The notes under the pieces: model-generated | What the model saw: only the letters and a program-made list of their open reading frames with translations | Database searches by the model: none | Told to the model about the DNA's origin: nothing | NCBI GenBank assembly: GCA_036939355.1 | Contig: JALLAP010001107.1 | Span: 1 to 23,886, forward strand | Direction of reading: 5' to 3' | Length of the DNA: 23,886 nucleotides | DNA from: Thalassiosira profunda | Taxonomy: Eukaryota > Bacillariophyta > Thalassiosirophyceae > Thalassiosirales > Thalassiosiraceae | Shown: positions 7,239 through 16,580 of the stretch, piece by piece | How positions within the stretch are numbered: position 1 is the stretch's first letter | Layout: each line of letters starts with the position of its first letter | Made by a program: the position numbers and the translations under genes

Positions 7239-9139
7239 GCAGGAGGAAGCTATTGGTGTCCATTCTATCGCTCACAACCTCCATGCTGGCGTCGCGGGCG
7301 CGCGGGGCGCCCTCGGTCGTCCTGGCTGCAAGATACCCCGCCAGTCGGGGCCGAGGGCGGCGTCGTGCGTTTGCAGCCGATGGTGCAGTCTCCCTTCATT
7401 CCAACCTCGATGCGGCACGAGGTCTCAATTACAGACGCGGCGGGGCCTTCTTTGGAACCCTCTCGGCGGTCGACACAGCTAGCGGTTGCTCGCCCTCTAT
7501 CATCTTTCGTCGTCCGGCCTTCATATCACCGCCCATCATGCATCATCTGCGTGGCGGGGGCAGCAACATCAATACTTTCGCAAGAAACAATTCCACCAGC
7601 GCCGACGACGGCAATGAGCAACGATCGTGGCGCAGAGCCTACCTTGCGGTGGGCTCCAACCTTGGCGATAAGTATCGAAACATCGCCGCGGCGCTCGCGG
7701 CCCTGGAAGCCGCCCACCCAAACGCAATCCGCGTCGTCCGCACGTCGTACCTGCGGATGACGGCGCCAATGTACGTGACGGACCAACCGTCGTTTCTGAA
7801 CGGGGCGGTGGAAGTCGAAACGACGCTCCCGCCTTTGGAGCTATTGAGGGCCATCAAGGGGGTGGAGAGCGATCTGGGAAGGGATGTGGGGCCGGAGAGC
7901 ACGGCGCAGCGGTACGGACCGCGCCCGGTCGATTTGGACATACTGCTGTTCGATGGGTACGAGGTTGCAAACTCTGATGGGACGGCGGCAGATACTCTGG
8001 GAGAGAACAAACCCACTCCGTGCTCGCTGGTGATGCAAACGGAGAAGCTGGAGATACCTCATCCGCGAATGGCCGAGCGGGAGTTCGTGCTGTCGCCCAT
8101 GATGGATTTGGAGGGTGCCGGCGATGGAATCACGCACCCAGTGGCCAACAAGACAATCACAGAGTTGTTGGACTCGTTATTGCGTCAAAAGAACTCGACA
8201 AGCGAGGAGGAGCAGGCTGTGAGGGTTTTGCCTCTACCGAGGGGACGCATGCTGTCGTTCAACCGAACGCTCATCATTGGCATTCTGAACATTACACCCG
8301 ATAGCTTCAGCGATGGCGGCAAGTATTCGGCCTCTGTGGAAACCGCTTTATCGCAGGCGCGGCAGCTGGTAGAGGATGGAGCCGATATCATTGATGTGGG
8401 CGGAGAATCAACGCGACCTGGAGCAGAGGAGGTCGCCGTCAAAGAAGAGCTGGAGAGGGTCTTGCCAGTGATCACACGCATACGCGAGGATTTAGATGTC
8501 CCAATCTCCATTGACACAAGACATTCTGCTGTGGCCAAAGCGGCAGTCGAAACTGGCGCCGACATCGTCAACGATGTGTCTGGCGGCACCCATGATCCCA
8601 AAATGCTCTCCTGCGTGGCATCGCTGGGAGTGCCCCTGATCATCATGCACATGCGAGGCAACCCTAAGACGATGCAGTCGCTCACAAACTACACCGATGA
8701 GAATGGTGCAGGTGGTGGTGTTGTTTCTGCTGTGGCCAGAGAGATGATGCAACGGTCTGCGGCAGCAGAGGCGGCTGGGATACCGCGGTGGCTCCAGGTC
8801 CTCGATCCGGGCATCGGTTTCGCCAAAGATCTCGAAGGCAATTTGGCGCTGCTGGCCGGTGCGGACGAGCTGAGGAGATCTTGCGACAATCTGCCATTCC
8901 TGTTCGGCCCCAGCCGGAAGGGCTTCATTGGAAAGATTGCCGGAGAAGACAATCCAGAGGAGAGAGATTTTGGGACGATTGCCGCTTGTTTGGCTGCTAT
9001 TGAAAGCAGCAGCGGTAGCGACGCTTGCAATATGTTGCGAGTGCACAATGTCAAGGCAATGAAGCAGGCGGTCCTCGTTTCAGATGCCATCAAAGTGCGA
9101 AACGGAGATGAACTTCGGTTCGACAACGAAATTCTCTAG
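7235..9139 (+). CDS. Bifunctional HPPK-DHPS (folate biosynthesis)
   Basis: Carries two successive steps of folate synthesis: pyrophosphorylation of 6-hydroxymethyl-dihydropterin, then its condensation with p-aminobenzoate to dihydropteroate. 634 residues, one exon. The HPPK domain (about 133-320) has AVGSNLGDKYRNI, RYGPRPVDLDILLFD (227-240) and IPHPRMAEREFVLSP. The DHPS domain (about 345-622) has ILNITPDSFSDGG (350-362), DVGGESTRPGA (387-397), SIDTRH, NDVSGG, MHMRGNPKTMQ (471-481), LDPGIGFAKD (523-532), GPSRKGFIG (558-566) and LRVHNV. All key pterin and phosphate residues appear intact. The fused order is the same as in plants, where the enzyme is mitochondrial. The first 130 residues are a low-complexity basic leader beginning with a hydrophobic stretch, consistent with organelle targeting, but the compartment cannot be fixed from sequence. 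Confidence 0.95.
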   Translation: MSRRKLLVSILSLTTSMLASRARGAPSVVLAARYPASRGRGRRRAFAADGAVSLHSNLDAARGLNYRRGGAFFGTLSAVDTASGCSPSIIFRRPAFISPPIMHHLRGGGSNINTFARNNSTSADDGNEQRSWRRAYLAVGSNLGDKYRNIAAALAALEAAHPNAIRVVRTSYLRMTAPMYVTDQPSFLNGAVEVETTLPPLELLRAIKGVESDLGRDVGPESTAQRYGPRPVDLDILLFDGYEVANSDGTAADTLGENKPTPCSLVMQTEKLEIPHPRMAEREFVLSPMMDLEGAGDGITHPVANKTITELLDSLLRQKNSTSEEEQAVRVLPLPRGRMLSFNRTLIIGILNITPDSFSDGGKYSASVETALSQARQLVEDGADIIDVGGESTRPGAEEVAVKEELERVLPVITRIREDLDVPISIDTRHSAVAKAAVETGADIVNDVSGGTHDPKMLSCVASLGVPLIIMHMRGNPKTMQSLTNYTDENGAGGGVVSAVAREMMQRSAAAEAAGIPRWLQVLDPGIGFAKDLEGNLALLAGADELRRSCDNLPFLFGPSRKGFIGKIAGEDNPEERDFGTIAACLAAIESSSGSDACNMLRVHNVKAMKQAVLVSDAIKVRNGDELRFDNEIL

Positions 9140-12100
9140 TTCACAATTATTGTCAGGGTTGCAGTATCGCACCGCTCGAGAGCGCACGCCTCGTATACGC
9201 AACTGTCGGTGCCTTTAAAGCCCTCGTCTGGAACATAAAAGACCCCTAGCATGTCAAGTGCGATTGAACAATCGCCATGGGATGCCTGAATGATAATTTT
9301 CCATACGACAAGCGTATCGCCTGGACCAGCAGTGTCGTTGTCCAGGACTGACACCGATGCAGCTCCTTCGCTGCTACTCATCTGGGCTGTATCATCGCGC
9401 GCCAATGGCCACGAGGAACCTTCTGCGAGGCGAAGGGCGACGGTGAGCTTGAACTCGGAGCAGTTGGACTTGGGGTGTCTGGGCTTGGTTCGCTTTGACC
9501 TGAAGCTGGAAACCCCTGCTTTGCCGTACAATATTTCTGGGGACATGCGTCTACGCAACAATACTCCCCAGGGTTGCCATCAGGGCAAGGCTCGCCCACG
9601 CTTGTGCATTCGTCAATAGGGTCACTGGGGTCGAGGGCAGTGCAGCCAACGAGTTCAGCCTGAGAAAAAATGCGTCGGTCAGTCGCTTTCACAAGGCAGG
9701 GTTGATGTCACAAAAGGGTCGTGCTTACTGAAGGACAGTTGAAAGTGGGAATCCCTTGTTCAGGACTGGGTGTGAACAGTGGCGTTGGGCGAGGTGAGCC
9801 CAGAGTAGTTGGACTCGGAGTGTTTGGACTCGAAGTCCTATTGGTATGCCCCGGTGTTGGACCCCCTGGCTCCGTCGGAAACGGCGTGAGGGCGCTAGAC
9901 GATGATACTGGAGTGCCTGGAGGAGTTGGCCAGGGAGTTATTGGAGGGAGTGTGTTGCCCCTCGCTGTACAGTAGTTAATCGGAGTGGGAGGATAAGTTG
10001 GATTTGAGTTGCTCGGGGTTGGAGAAAATGTTGGATTCGAGCTGGCTGGGGCCGGCGTTGGAAGTTGTGTGGTAGGACTTTGTATTGACTGCTCGGTTGG
10101 GAATGGCGTCGTGACGCCTGCACTTGTAAGCCATCCTGTACAGTTGCCATCACAGGTTCCACCAAGGAAGACTGTCTCAGAGGAGCCGAACGCTCCTCCA
10201 CTTCCGAATGGAATTCCGTCAACTGAAACTTCGTAGCTCCCCTTCCCTTGCTTACAACATATGCCTACGTTACATAGAGAACAGTGCCTTGCGTCAGTCG
10301 ATATCAGACTAAAGTGCATTGCAGCGAACCCCAAGCTTACCATCGTCCCATTGGTCTTTTATGACGAAGTCTACGCAAAGGTGTGTGGTCAGCAAGAAAC
10401 GACGTGTGCACCTTCTAAGAAAAGATTCGCTCACCATAGCATCCCCACCATTTCAGATATGCGTAGGCCTGGGTGGTCGTGTTGCTAGGGAAGCCGCTTC
10501 TTGACTTCAGAATAGAACCATCGTTCCTGTCAATGATGTCAAAACTTGTGTCTATCCCAAAGGCGTCTGTTGTGAGGTTCAACACGAATCGACCTTCTTC
10601 TGGCGGTCGCGTGACTATTGGTGTTGGTGCGAATGTTTTGTTTGTTCCAACAGTTGGGGTGCCTCCGGTTGTCGATTCAATTGTCAGAGCTTCGGTTGGT
10701 GCCGGGGAGTTAGTAGGTGCAGATGGCCGGCTGCTTTGCGTTGGAATTGCACTTATCGACGGCGAGTCTGATGGGGTTGATGTGGGAAATCCCAACACCT
10801 TGAACCACTGATAATCATTTGGTCCGAGTGTTGCAGAGTCGCCGTCAATAGTGGTATACACAACTCTCGTATGTTGAGTTGGCGACATCGATTGGGTCGG
10901 CGATATCGACGCTGTTGGTGCTGGCGTTGGATGCGAAACAGGTGGGTTTGTTGGTGTATATGTTGGAAGTGGAACTTCCACCGTTGGAGACAGCGTGATT
11001 GTAGGAGACGGTGATGGTCGCACCTGCCGGCAATGAAGAGTGACAGAGGAAGGCGAGATGAGAAAAAGGGTGGACATTGGATTGCATTGTTCCACTCAAC
11101 CCACTGACCAGATAACTCTTGTCGTAACAAAAGTCTCCATCCCACATACACTTGCCGTCGGATTGTTTGTTGCATGCCTTCTTTCCTGCAAGGCTAGCGC
11201 AAAACGATTTATCGCTGTCGTCATTGTCTGCAGAGAGAGCTGGTGTGGGAATCTCTGGAGCAATAGGAGGGGATGATACTGGCATTGGCGCTTCGATATC
11301 GGCGTCCCAGTCTGGGGTTGGAGGGGCGGAAACTGTTGGGTGGTCTGTGGGTTCTGGCGTATCCATGCTGGTCGTGATTTTGTACCAGGCGGGAGCGTTG
11401 ACGCACAGCTGAAACGTGAGCGCATCTCCGTCTTCGTACTGTCCGCCCAAAGCAATCGTGTTCGTGTAATAACCCTCATTCTCTGAGTACGTCTCCTCCT
11501 CTAGCACCCAAGCGAAGTTGCTATTCCCACTTCCCACATAGATTTCCAGTGTCAGCGCCTTCTCTGTTCCCAGGTCGCAGGCGTCATCACTCACAAAGGT
11601 GCACCCGGCACAGCAGTTGCACGAAATTTCTGGTTTGTCGCCAAGACAATCAAGCCGGTAATCTGGGGGCAGCTTTCCACACATAAAATCGATGTCTCCC
11701 GAGAGTTGATTGAATTGGAGGTGAAGAATGTCTGAAAAGAGGGCACGTTCAGGTGCATACGATGCTTAAAAGGGTTGACAAAGTGCAATCAGAGATGATC
11801 TTACCGAGTGATGTGATGTTGGAGAACGACTCTGGCAGCCGACCAGAGAAACGGTTACCCGCGATGTTATAGTTTTTGATGTCTGGCATATTGCCCGCGT
11901 CGACCACAGATCCAGTAATCTCGTTGTCTGACAAGTCGATGGATCGGAGGTTCTTTAACCAAGAAAGCGAACTGGGTGCTTTGCCCGCCAAGTCGTTATT
12001 CTGCAGTCTGGTGAACCGAGAGAGCAACGAGCGTAAGATTTGACGCGAATGTAAGCAGATAAGATAGAGACACAAGCGCCCATTCCTTACTCGAGATGAG

Positions 12101-13728
12101 TGATATTTGTCAGCAATCCCAGGCTATCAGGAATGCTGCCCGCTAGGTCGTTGTTCCCGAAATGCAGCGCCTCCAGCTCCTTCAGTAGGCCAATCTCTGT
12201 CGGGAGTCCCCCTTTGAGCTTGTTACCGGCTTCATGAAGAAACGAAGCGTTAGGTCAACCAAAGATCTTGACGTGTTTGTGCGACAAAGTCTTGCTACTC
12301 ACACAGTGTCAGGTTGGTGACCAGCCCAGCGATGCGCCCGGTGCAATTGGTCACCCCCTTCCGCAGAGTCTGATACAGAGAATCCTTCCACCTGCAGATG
12401 TGCTCGTCGGTCAAGAAAGAAAGCCGCTGGTTCCAATCATCCCCGTAGGTTTCAAAGTAGATCAAGGCAACCACAAACCTCTCCACAAGCTCGGCATCGG
12501 GAAGGGGGCTCTTCTCCTGGAGCCATGCCATCTGGTCGTCCACCAGCCACTGCATTGCCCTACGGTGTGCGGATTGCGAGTCTGCAAACGAGCTCGACAT
12601 GACACCCCCCGAATAATTAGAGATGACGCCCATCAATTCGGCTTGCAGGATGGTGGTGGGGCCAAGCGAAGGTTGCATCGATGGCTCTGACGAAGGAAAC
12701 AGCGAAACGGAGGGAGCGCTAGTAGGAGCATCCACGTCCCTGTTCTTTCTAGTCAAAGTCACCGCCAACACGATGGCCAAAGCCAGAACTGCAATGACTG
12801 CCAAGATCACGAAGCGCAGCTGAAACTTGCGCCCGGCAATAGTCAACGAGTTCTTCTCCGGCCTCACCACCGTTCCTACAGGTATTTCTTCGTCGGGGGT
12901 AACGGCCGTGGCTTCAGGAATACAAATTTCGTCCTCCTCGTTCAGGTAGGGAAACCCTTCGGCTGCTTCCACGTCTGCCGTGATTGCGCCCGATGCAAAT
13001 GGGTCGGTTCTGTCTCTGCCCTGCCCAATGGGAATGGGCGCCCTTGCATCTTCCCGTTGCCGACTGCGTCCGAAGATAGAGGAGAGAGTGGACGAGAGGG
13101 CAGATGCATCCCGTTGGGTCGGTTGGGCGTCGCTCTCGTCCTCGACCGGCTCATTGATAATATCCCGCAAATTCACAGCCCTCGATTTCCTCTCCTTGGC
13201 CTTGGCCTCCTCCAGAGATCTATCGTGTCTCGATGCAGAATGCTCGTCGGGCAAGGGCGGCTGCACCGGAGAAACCTCTACAGTGCCTTTTGTTACCTTC
13301 TTTCGCGACATTTCTTCATACTGGCTGGGGTGGCTGGGTGCCTCCGATTCACCCACCGTCCCGAGATCAATGCCCCCATCTTCGTTTGGCCTTGAAGTCG
13401 GGCCCTTGAGCTTTGAGTGCGTCGGGTTCGCATCTGCATATGGGTGAGGGGCGGGAGGTTCCTCGTCCTCCATCGTTTGGAGATCAATCGCCACTTCTCC
13501 CTCGTTGGCACCTGGGTCCACGGCCAATTGCAATTTTGCCTGGGCGTCGTCACCACGCGCTGCATCCGAAGCGGCGCCTTGGGTGGGCGGCTCATCTTGG
13601 GGAGGGGGCACATGATGTGCACCCTCACCTCCACCATCACCTGCGCCGCCGGCTCTCGCCTCGCGGCCGTCGGCCGGCCCCGCGGCCCCGCCCGCAGGCG
13701 GATAGGCACCCCCCGCGGCGTTCTCCAT
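9136..13728 (-). CDS. Type II membrane LRR protein with Cys-rich, DGICC-type and cadherin-like extracellular domains (9 exons)
   Basis: Minus-strand exons: 13728-12303, 12229-12091, 12007-11805, 11731-11109, 11023-10435, 10370-10341, 10264-9729, 9659-9500 and 9422-9136. All phases agree, giving 1330 residues. Order: Pro/acid-rich cytosolic part; one membrane helix (about 305-326); a GDDW...C-W LRR cap; LRRs with NxLxGxxP motifs (about 470-600); a Cys-rich module (CNCCAGC); Pro/Thr/Ser linkers; a short Cys module (CMWDGDFCYD). Next comes a beta-rich domain that becomes WWGCYDFVIKDQWDDGICC once a 30-nt exon is spliced in, then a second Cys-rich module. The last domain resembles tandem-95/cadherin-like repeats (VLDNDT, FKGTDSCVYEAC, CDTATLTI). 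It is probably a cell-surface or cell-wall recognition/adhesion protein; no kinase domain is present. The final intron (9423-9499) is the least certain; without it a Pro/Ser-rich tail reaches an early stop. Confidence 0.75.
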
Positions 13729-14082
13729 GCCGAGAAGCGCAGAATGGCAGGTCCAGCGGCGCCATACTTAGGGGGTTCACCTGGTCGAGGTCTTGGAGGA
13801 GCAAGACCAAAGAAGCAAAAGTAGACCAACTTTGCTAGATAACAATACGTAATACGAAAGTTGGCGCGCGGGCTACGTACGTTCCTCTCCTCACTCCTGC
13901 CTATCTCACTCTGGCTACCATAGAGCTGGTGCTTGACCGGCCGTCATTTTTCCTTTTTCCGACGAGGCAAGTGCACCACCTGACCTCCCCTCGACGCAAC
14001 CCTGGGAACCGCAAGCTCGGACGACCGCCCCTCGGTACAACCGCGCCTTCTCCTCGCCATTTTCATAACCACCTGCACCAAT
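13729..14082. promoter_or_regulatory. Divergent promoter region between the LRR protein and NSE3
   Basis: 354 bp lie between opposed start codons. It includes the palindrome-like tacgtacgt near 13875 and a pyrimidine-rich tract (13881-13915). No gene is supported, and no TATA box is obvious on either strand. Confidence 0.45.
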
Positions 14083-15174
14083 ATGGCCCCTCCAAGAGGA
14101 CCCGCCTTCGTCCTAGATGAGGAGGGCGACACGACGGACAGCGGCGTCCCAGCTTCTCAATTTGCATTCTCGCAGGTGCAGCCGGATCAGTCCCAATTCC
14201 TGGACGCGTGCAAAGCAAATGAGAGGAAGAAATTCGACGCCCTCGCCCCCACTGCTCGTAACCGCCTCGTCGCCGACTTGTCCCGAATTATGCTGTTCAA
14301 GGCCTTAAGCGGAGAGGCCATCGACAAACCCAAGGTGATCGCGGAGGCCCTCGGGGAGGACCTCAAAAAGGAGCGGGTGGGCAATGCCGCAATGGAGGAG
14401 GCCGAGAAACGTTTGGCGGACGTGTTTGGATTCCGGGTGAAGCAGGTCTCGGAGAAAATGAAGGACGACCTCCCCAACCGCTTCAAGACCCGGTATTATT
14501 TGACCAACGAGGTGGCCGACGACGACGACGGGTCGCACCGCCGCGCCCTCCATTCCGCGAACGCCGCCAAGGCCGCGGAACGGGCGTTGCTCATGAACGT
14601 GTTGGCGTTTGCCTTCTGCAAGGGGGCGACGCAGGTGCACGGGGGAGTCATGAAGGGGGCGGGCAAAAAGACGCGGTGGATCACCGAACACCACCTCTAC
14701 GCCCTCCTGCACGCCGTGGACGAGAACGTTCCCAAAGAACCCCCCAGCGCGGAGGGGAAGAAGCGCAGCCGCCAGAGCGCGGGGAGCCGACTCTCGCTCG
14801 ACGCCGCGGCGGGGGAGGGGGCGGGGCAGACCCCCGACATCGACGTCCTCCTCGAGCAGTTCGTGGCGATGGACTACTTGCNGGGGCAGACCCCCGACAT
14901 CGACGTCCTCCTCGAGCAGTTCGTGGCGATGGACTACTTGCTGCGGGACAAGATCGACGAGCCGGAGGGGCAGCGGGGGTCGTCCCAGAGCGACGACGGG
15001 AAAGTCATCGCGTACGCCATGGGACCGCGGGCGGTGTTGGAGATTGGGCGGCGGCAGATCATCATGTTCTGCTCCAACGTGTTGGACGAGCAACCCGACC
15101 CGACCATGATGGCGGAGATTGAAGAAGATGAAGAGGGGGAGGAGAGCGAGGAGGAGGACGAGATGGAGGATTGA
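14083..15174 (+). CDS. MAGE-domain protein, NSE3-type subunit of the SMC5/6 complex
   Basis: In other eukaryotes NSE3 forms a subcomplex with NSE1 and NSE4 that binds DNA and supports the SMC5/6 complex in repair and chromosome segregation. The start codon is the first in-frame ATG. LVADLSRIMLFKALSG opens a MAGE homology domain (about residue 62), which continues through two winged-helix-like halves. It ends with the family hallmark YAMGPRAVLEIGRRQ (from nt 15013), the counterpart of the WGPRA motif in animal MAGE proteins. The C-terminus is a Glu/Asp-rich tail. As given the frame holds 363 residues, but 20 of them, around the N at 14882, are a duplicate that looks like an assembly artefact. 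The expected protein is 343 residues. It is convergent with PIG-P. Confidence 0.82.
   Translation: MAPPRGPAFVLDEEGDTTDSGVPASQFAFSQVQPDQSQFLDACKANERKKFDALAPTARNRLVADLSRIMLFKALSGEAIDKPKVIAEALGEDLKKERVGNAAMEEAEKRLADVFGFRVKQVSEKMKDDLPNRFKTRYYLTNEVADDDDGSHRRALHSANAAKAAERALLMNVLAFAFCKGATQVHGGVMKGAGKKTRWITEHHLYALLHAVDENVPKEPPSAEGKKRSRQSAGSRLSLDAAAGEGAGQTPDIDVLLEQFVAMDYLXGQTPDIDVLLEQFVAMDYLLRDKIDEPEGQRGSSQSDDGKVIAYAMGPRAVLEIGRRQIIMFCSNVLDEQPDPTMMAEIEEDEEGEESEEEDEMED
14823..14941. repeat. Perfect 59-bp duplication around a single N (probable assembly-gap artefact)
   Basis: Bases 14823-14881 and 14883-14941 are identical and separated by one N at 14882. This is the pattern left when two contigs with overlapping ends are placed next to each other with a minimal gap. 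The 60-bp period keeps the NSE3 frame open while adding 20 codons. Confidence 0.9.
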
Positions 15175-15317
15175 AGAGTTGAGGAGTGAAGAGTGTGACC
15201 AAACATTGTAGAAGGAAGTTTCGTAGAGGCTGGGGTGGGGGAGTAGCTTTGTGTTAGCGTGGTGTGGAGCGACTGCATTGCTTGCTCAAAGTAGGTAGAC
15301 ACTATGCCCCTCATTCG

Positions 15318-16339
15318 TTATCGCTGGATCGTACAAAAGCGCCGGTGCATAGTTGTATCATGCACCATTGCAGTATTCTCCTCGGTAACCCCTTGGCTGG
15401 AGTCGACAAGTAAGCGCCGGTGCAGAATTTCAGCATTCCTCTCGAAATCCTCCAAGATTGAGTCGACGAGCACTCCGTCCAATTCGACCATCCAGCGGGG
15501 GGCATCGTCTGCAGGAATGTCGCGAATCTTGACGGGCGTTTGTTGAGTTTGGAGGGAAATCTCAGCTCCCCGTCAAGCCCGAGAGGTTCGCAGCTCTTGT
15601 GCTTTCTCGTTGTCAGTGGACTTGTGAACAGCTGTCTGCCTGCTCGACGATGTTCTTTCTTGCCCCAGTCACTACCGATCTCTTCCCTCTCTCCCAAGTC
15701 TTTGGCGTACCCTCAAGTTCACCGATCGAACATCGGCGTCGCATATCGCGGGCATGGATTCCCCCAGGCCAGATGCACTTTGATTATTGTCGCATTTCTC
15801 TCGTGCGCCCGCGCATCCCACACGCCGTCGATATCGTCCGCCGCCGGGCTCGATCGCATATTCAACCCCATGTAAAGCACCGGAACGAAGACAAAGAGCA
15901 GGGCGAGGTATGTTGGAATGTAGAGGGCGAGTTCCCGCGGCGGATAGTGTATTGCATACTTCTCCTCACTGTGTGAAAAGATTGGATGAGATCGGTTCCT
16001 CACGAAATGGAGGTGCTGTTGCAATGCAGAGGACACAACTAACAGCTATCGTACTCACATGCTTGCGATGATGCGGTGGGGGAGCAACGCCCACAGAGGG
16101 TAGATGACGAGCAAAACGTTGCAAAGAAGGAACGTCACGTAGCCGCACGCCTGCCAATTGCATCCATAAACGGAAGGGATGAGAAAGGAGGGTGCAATGG
16201 CATCGAGCAACACTGCGCACATCACAGAGAAGAGGGAAGTTGTAGGTACACTTACTGCTGTTGACGACGTGCGATGGCCGGTGCCAGCCACTTGGCCATC
16301 GACGCCGTCACCACCTGTCGATACGGTAGCGGCCGCCAT
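15318..16339 (-). CDS. PIGP: PIG-P, subunit of GPI-N-acetylglucosaminyltransferase (4 exons, last exon tentative)
   Basis: PIG-P is a small ER-membrane subunit of the complex that transfers GlcNAc to phosphatidylinositol, the first step of GPI-anchor synthesis. Exons on the minus strand: 16339-16256, 16150-16059, 15968-15779 and probably 15527-15318 (191 residues). The first two introns begin gtaagt and gtgagt, with matching phases. TM1 is in exon 2 (CGYVTFLLCNVLLVIYPLWA) and TM2 in exon 3 (ALYIPTYLALLFVFVPVLYM). GLNMRSSPAADDID matches the family's GINMMSTSPLDSI-like segment. The last exon supplies IRDIPADDAPRWMV, comparable to the conserved C-terminal LRDI segment of PIG-P. Its donor (gtgcat) is weak, and an alternative acceptor exists at 15560. 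If exon 3 is not spliced, the frame ends at 15719 (141 residues). Confidence 0.8.
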
Positions 16340-16580
16340 ACGGGGAGAGGAGGGTGCAGGACCCGGCCAAGGGAGTGCGTCGGTCGTCGGTCGGCGTCCT
16401 CTCCTTCTCACAAAAAGACTTCTCTCACATCACACGCGTCTAGCTAGATCCCTCCAAATTTGGTATTGATTCCTAGTATTTTCTACAGAGGAATCAGTGG
16501 ACCGCAACGCCGCGAGGCGAGGAGCCGGCGGGCGGGGCGCCCGCGCGCTTCACTTTCACTTTCAACCTCGCATCAAAGCG
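16340..16580. promoter_or_regulatory. Divergent promoter region between PIG-P and the MED14-like gene
   Basis: 241 bp separate the two start codons. Repeated tttcact units (about 16551-16563) lie just before the plus-strand ATG. In-frame non-ATG codons extend both genes into this region, but the first true ATGs lie at its edges. Confidence 0.45.

Noticed and set aside
9721..11412. Val/Gly-rich plus-strand frames opposite the LRR gene
   Set aside because: They are mirrors of Pro/Thr/Ser-rich codons; the minus strand has consistent splice phases and Cys-rich domains.
14823..14941. Reading the 59-bp duplication as a true tandem repeat in NSE3
   Set aside because: Perfect identity with a single N at the joint points to an assembly gap, and the extra 20 residues interrupt the MAGE domain.
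15304..15546. 80-codon plus-strand frame between NSE3 and PIG-P
   Set aside because: The opposite strand has a better protein-like frame that fits PIG-P; this one is Ser/Arg-rich and matches nothing.
16497..16580. N-terminal extension of the MED14-like protein from a GTG codon
   Set aside because: Nuclear genes start at ATG; the first in-frame ATG is 16581, and the added residues are an Arg/Ala-rich translation of promoter DNA.
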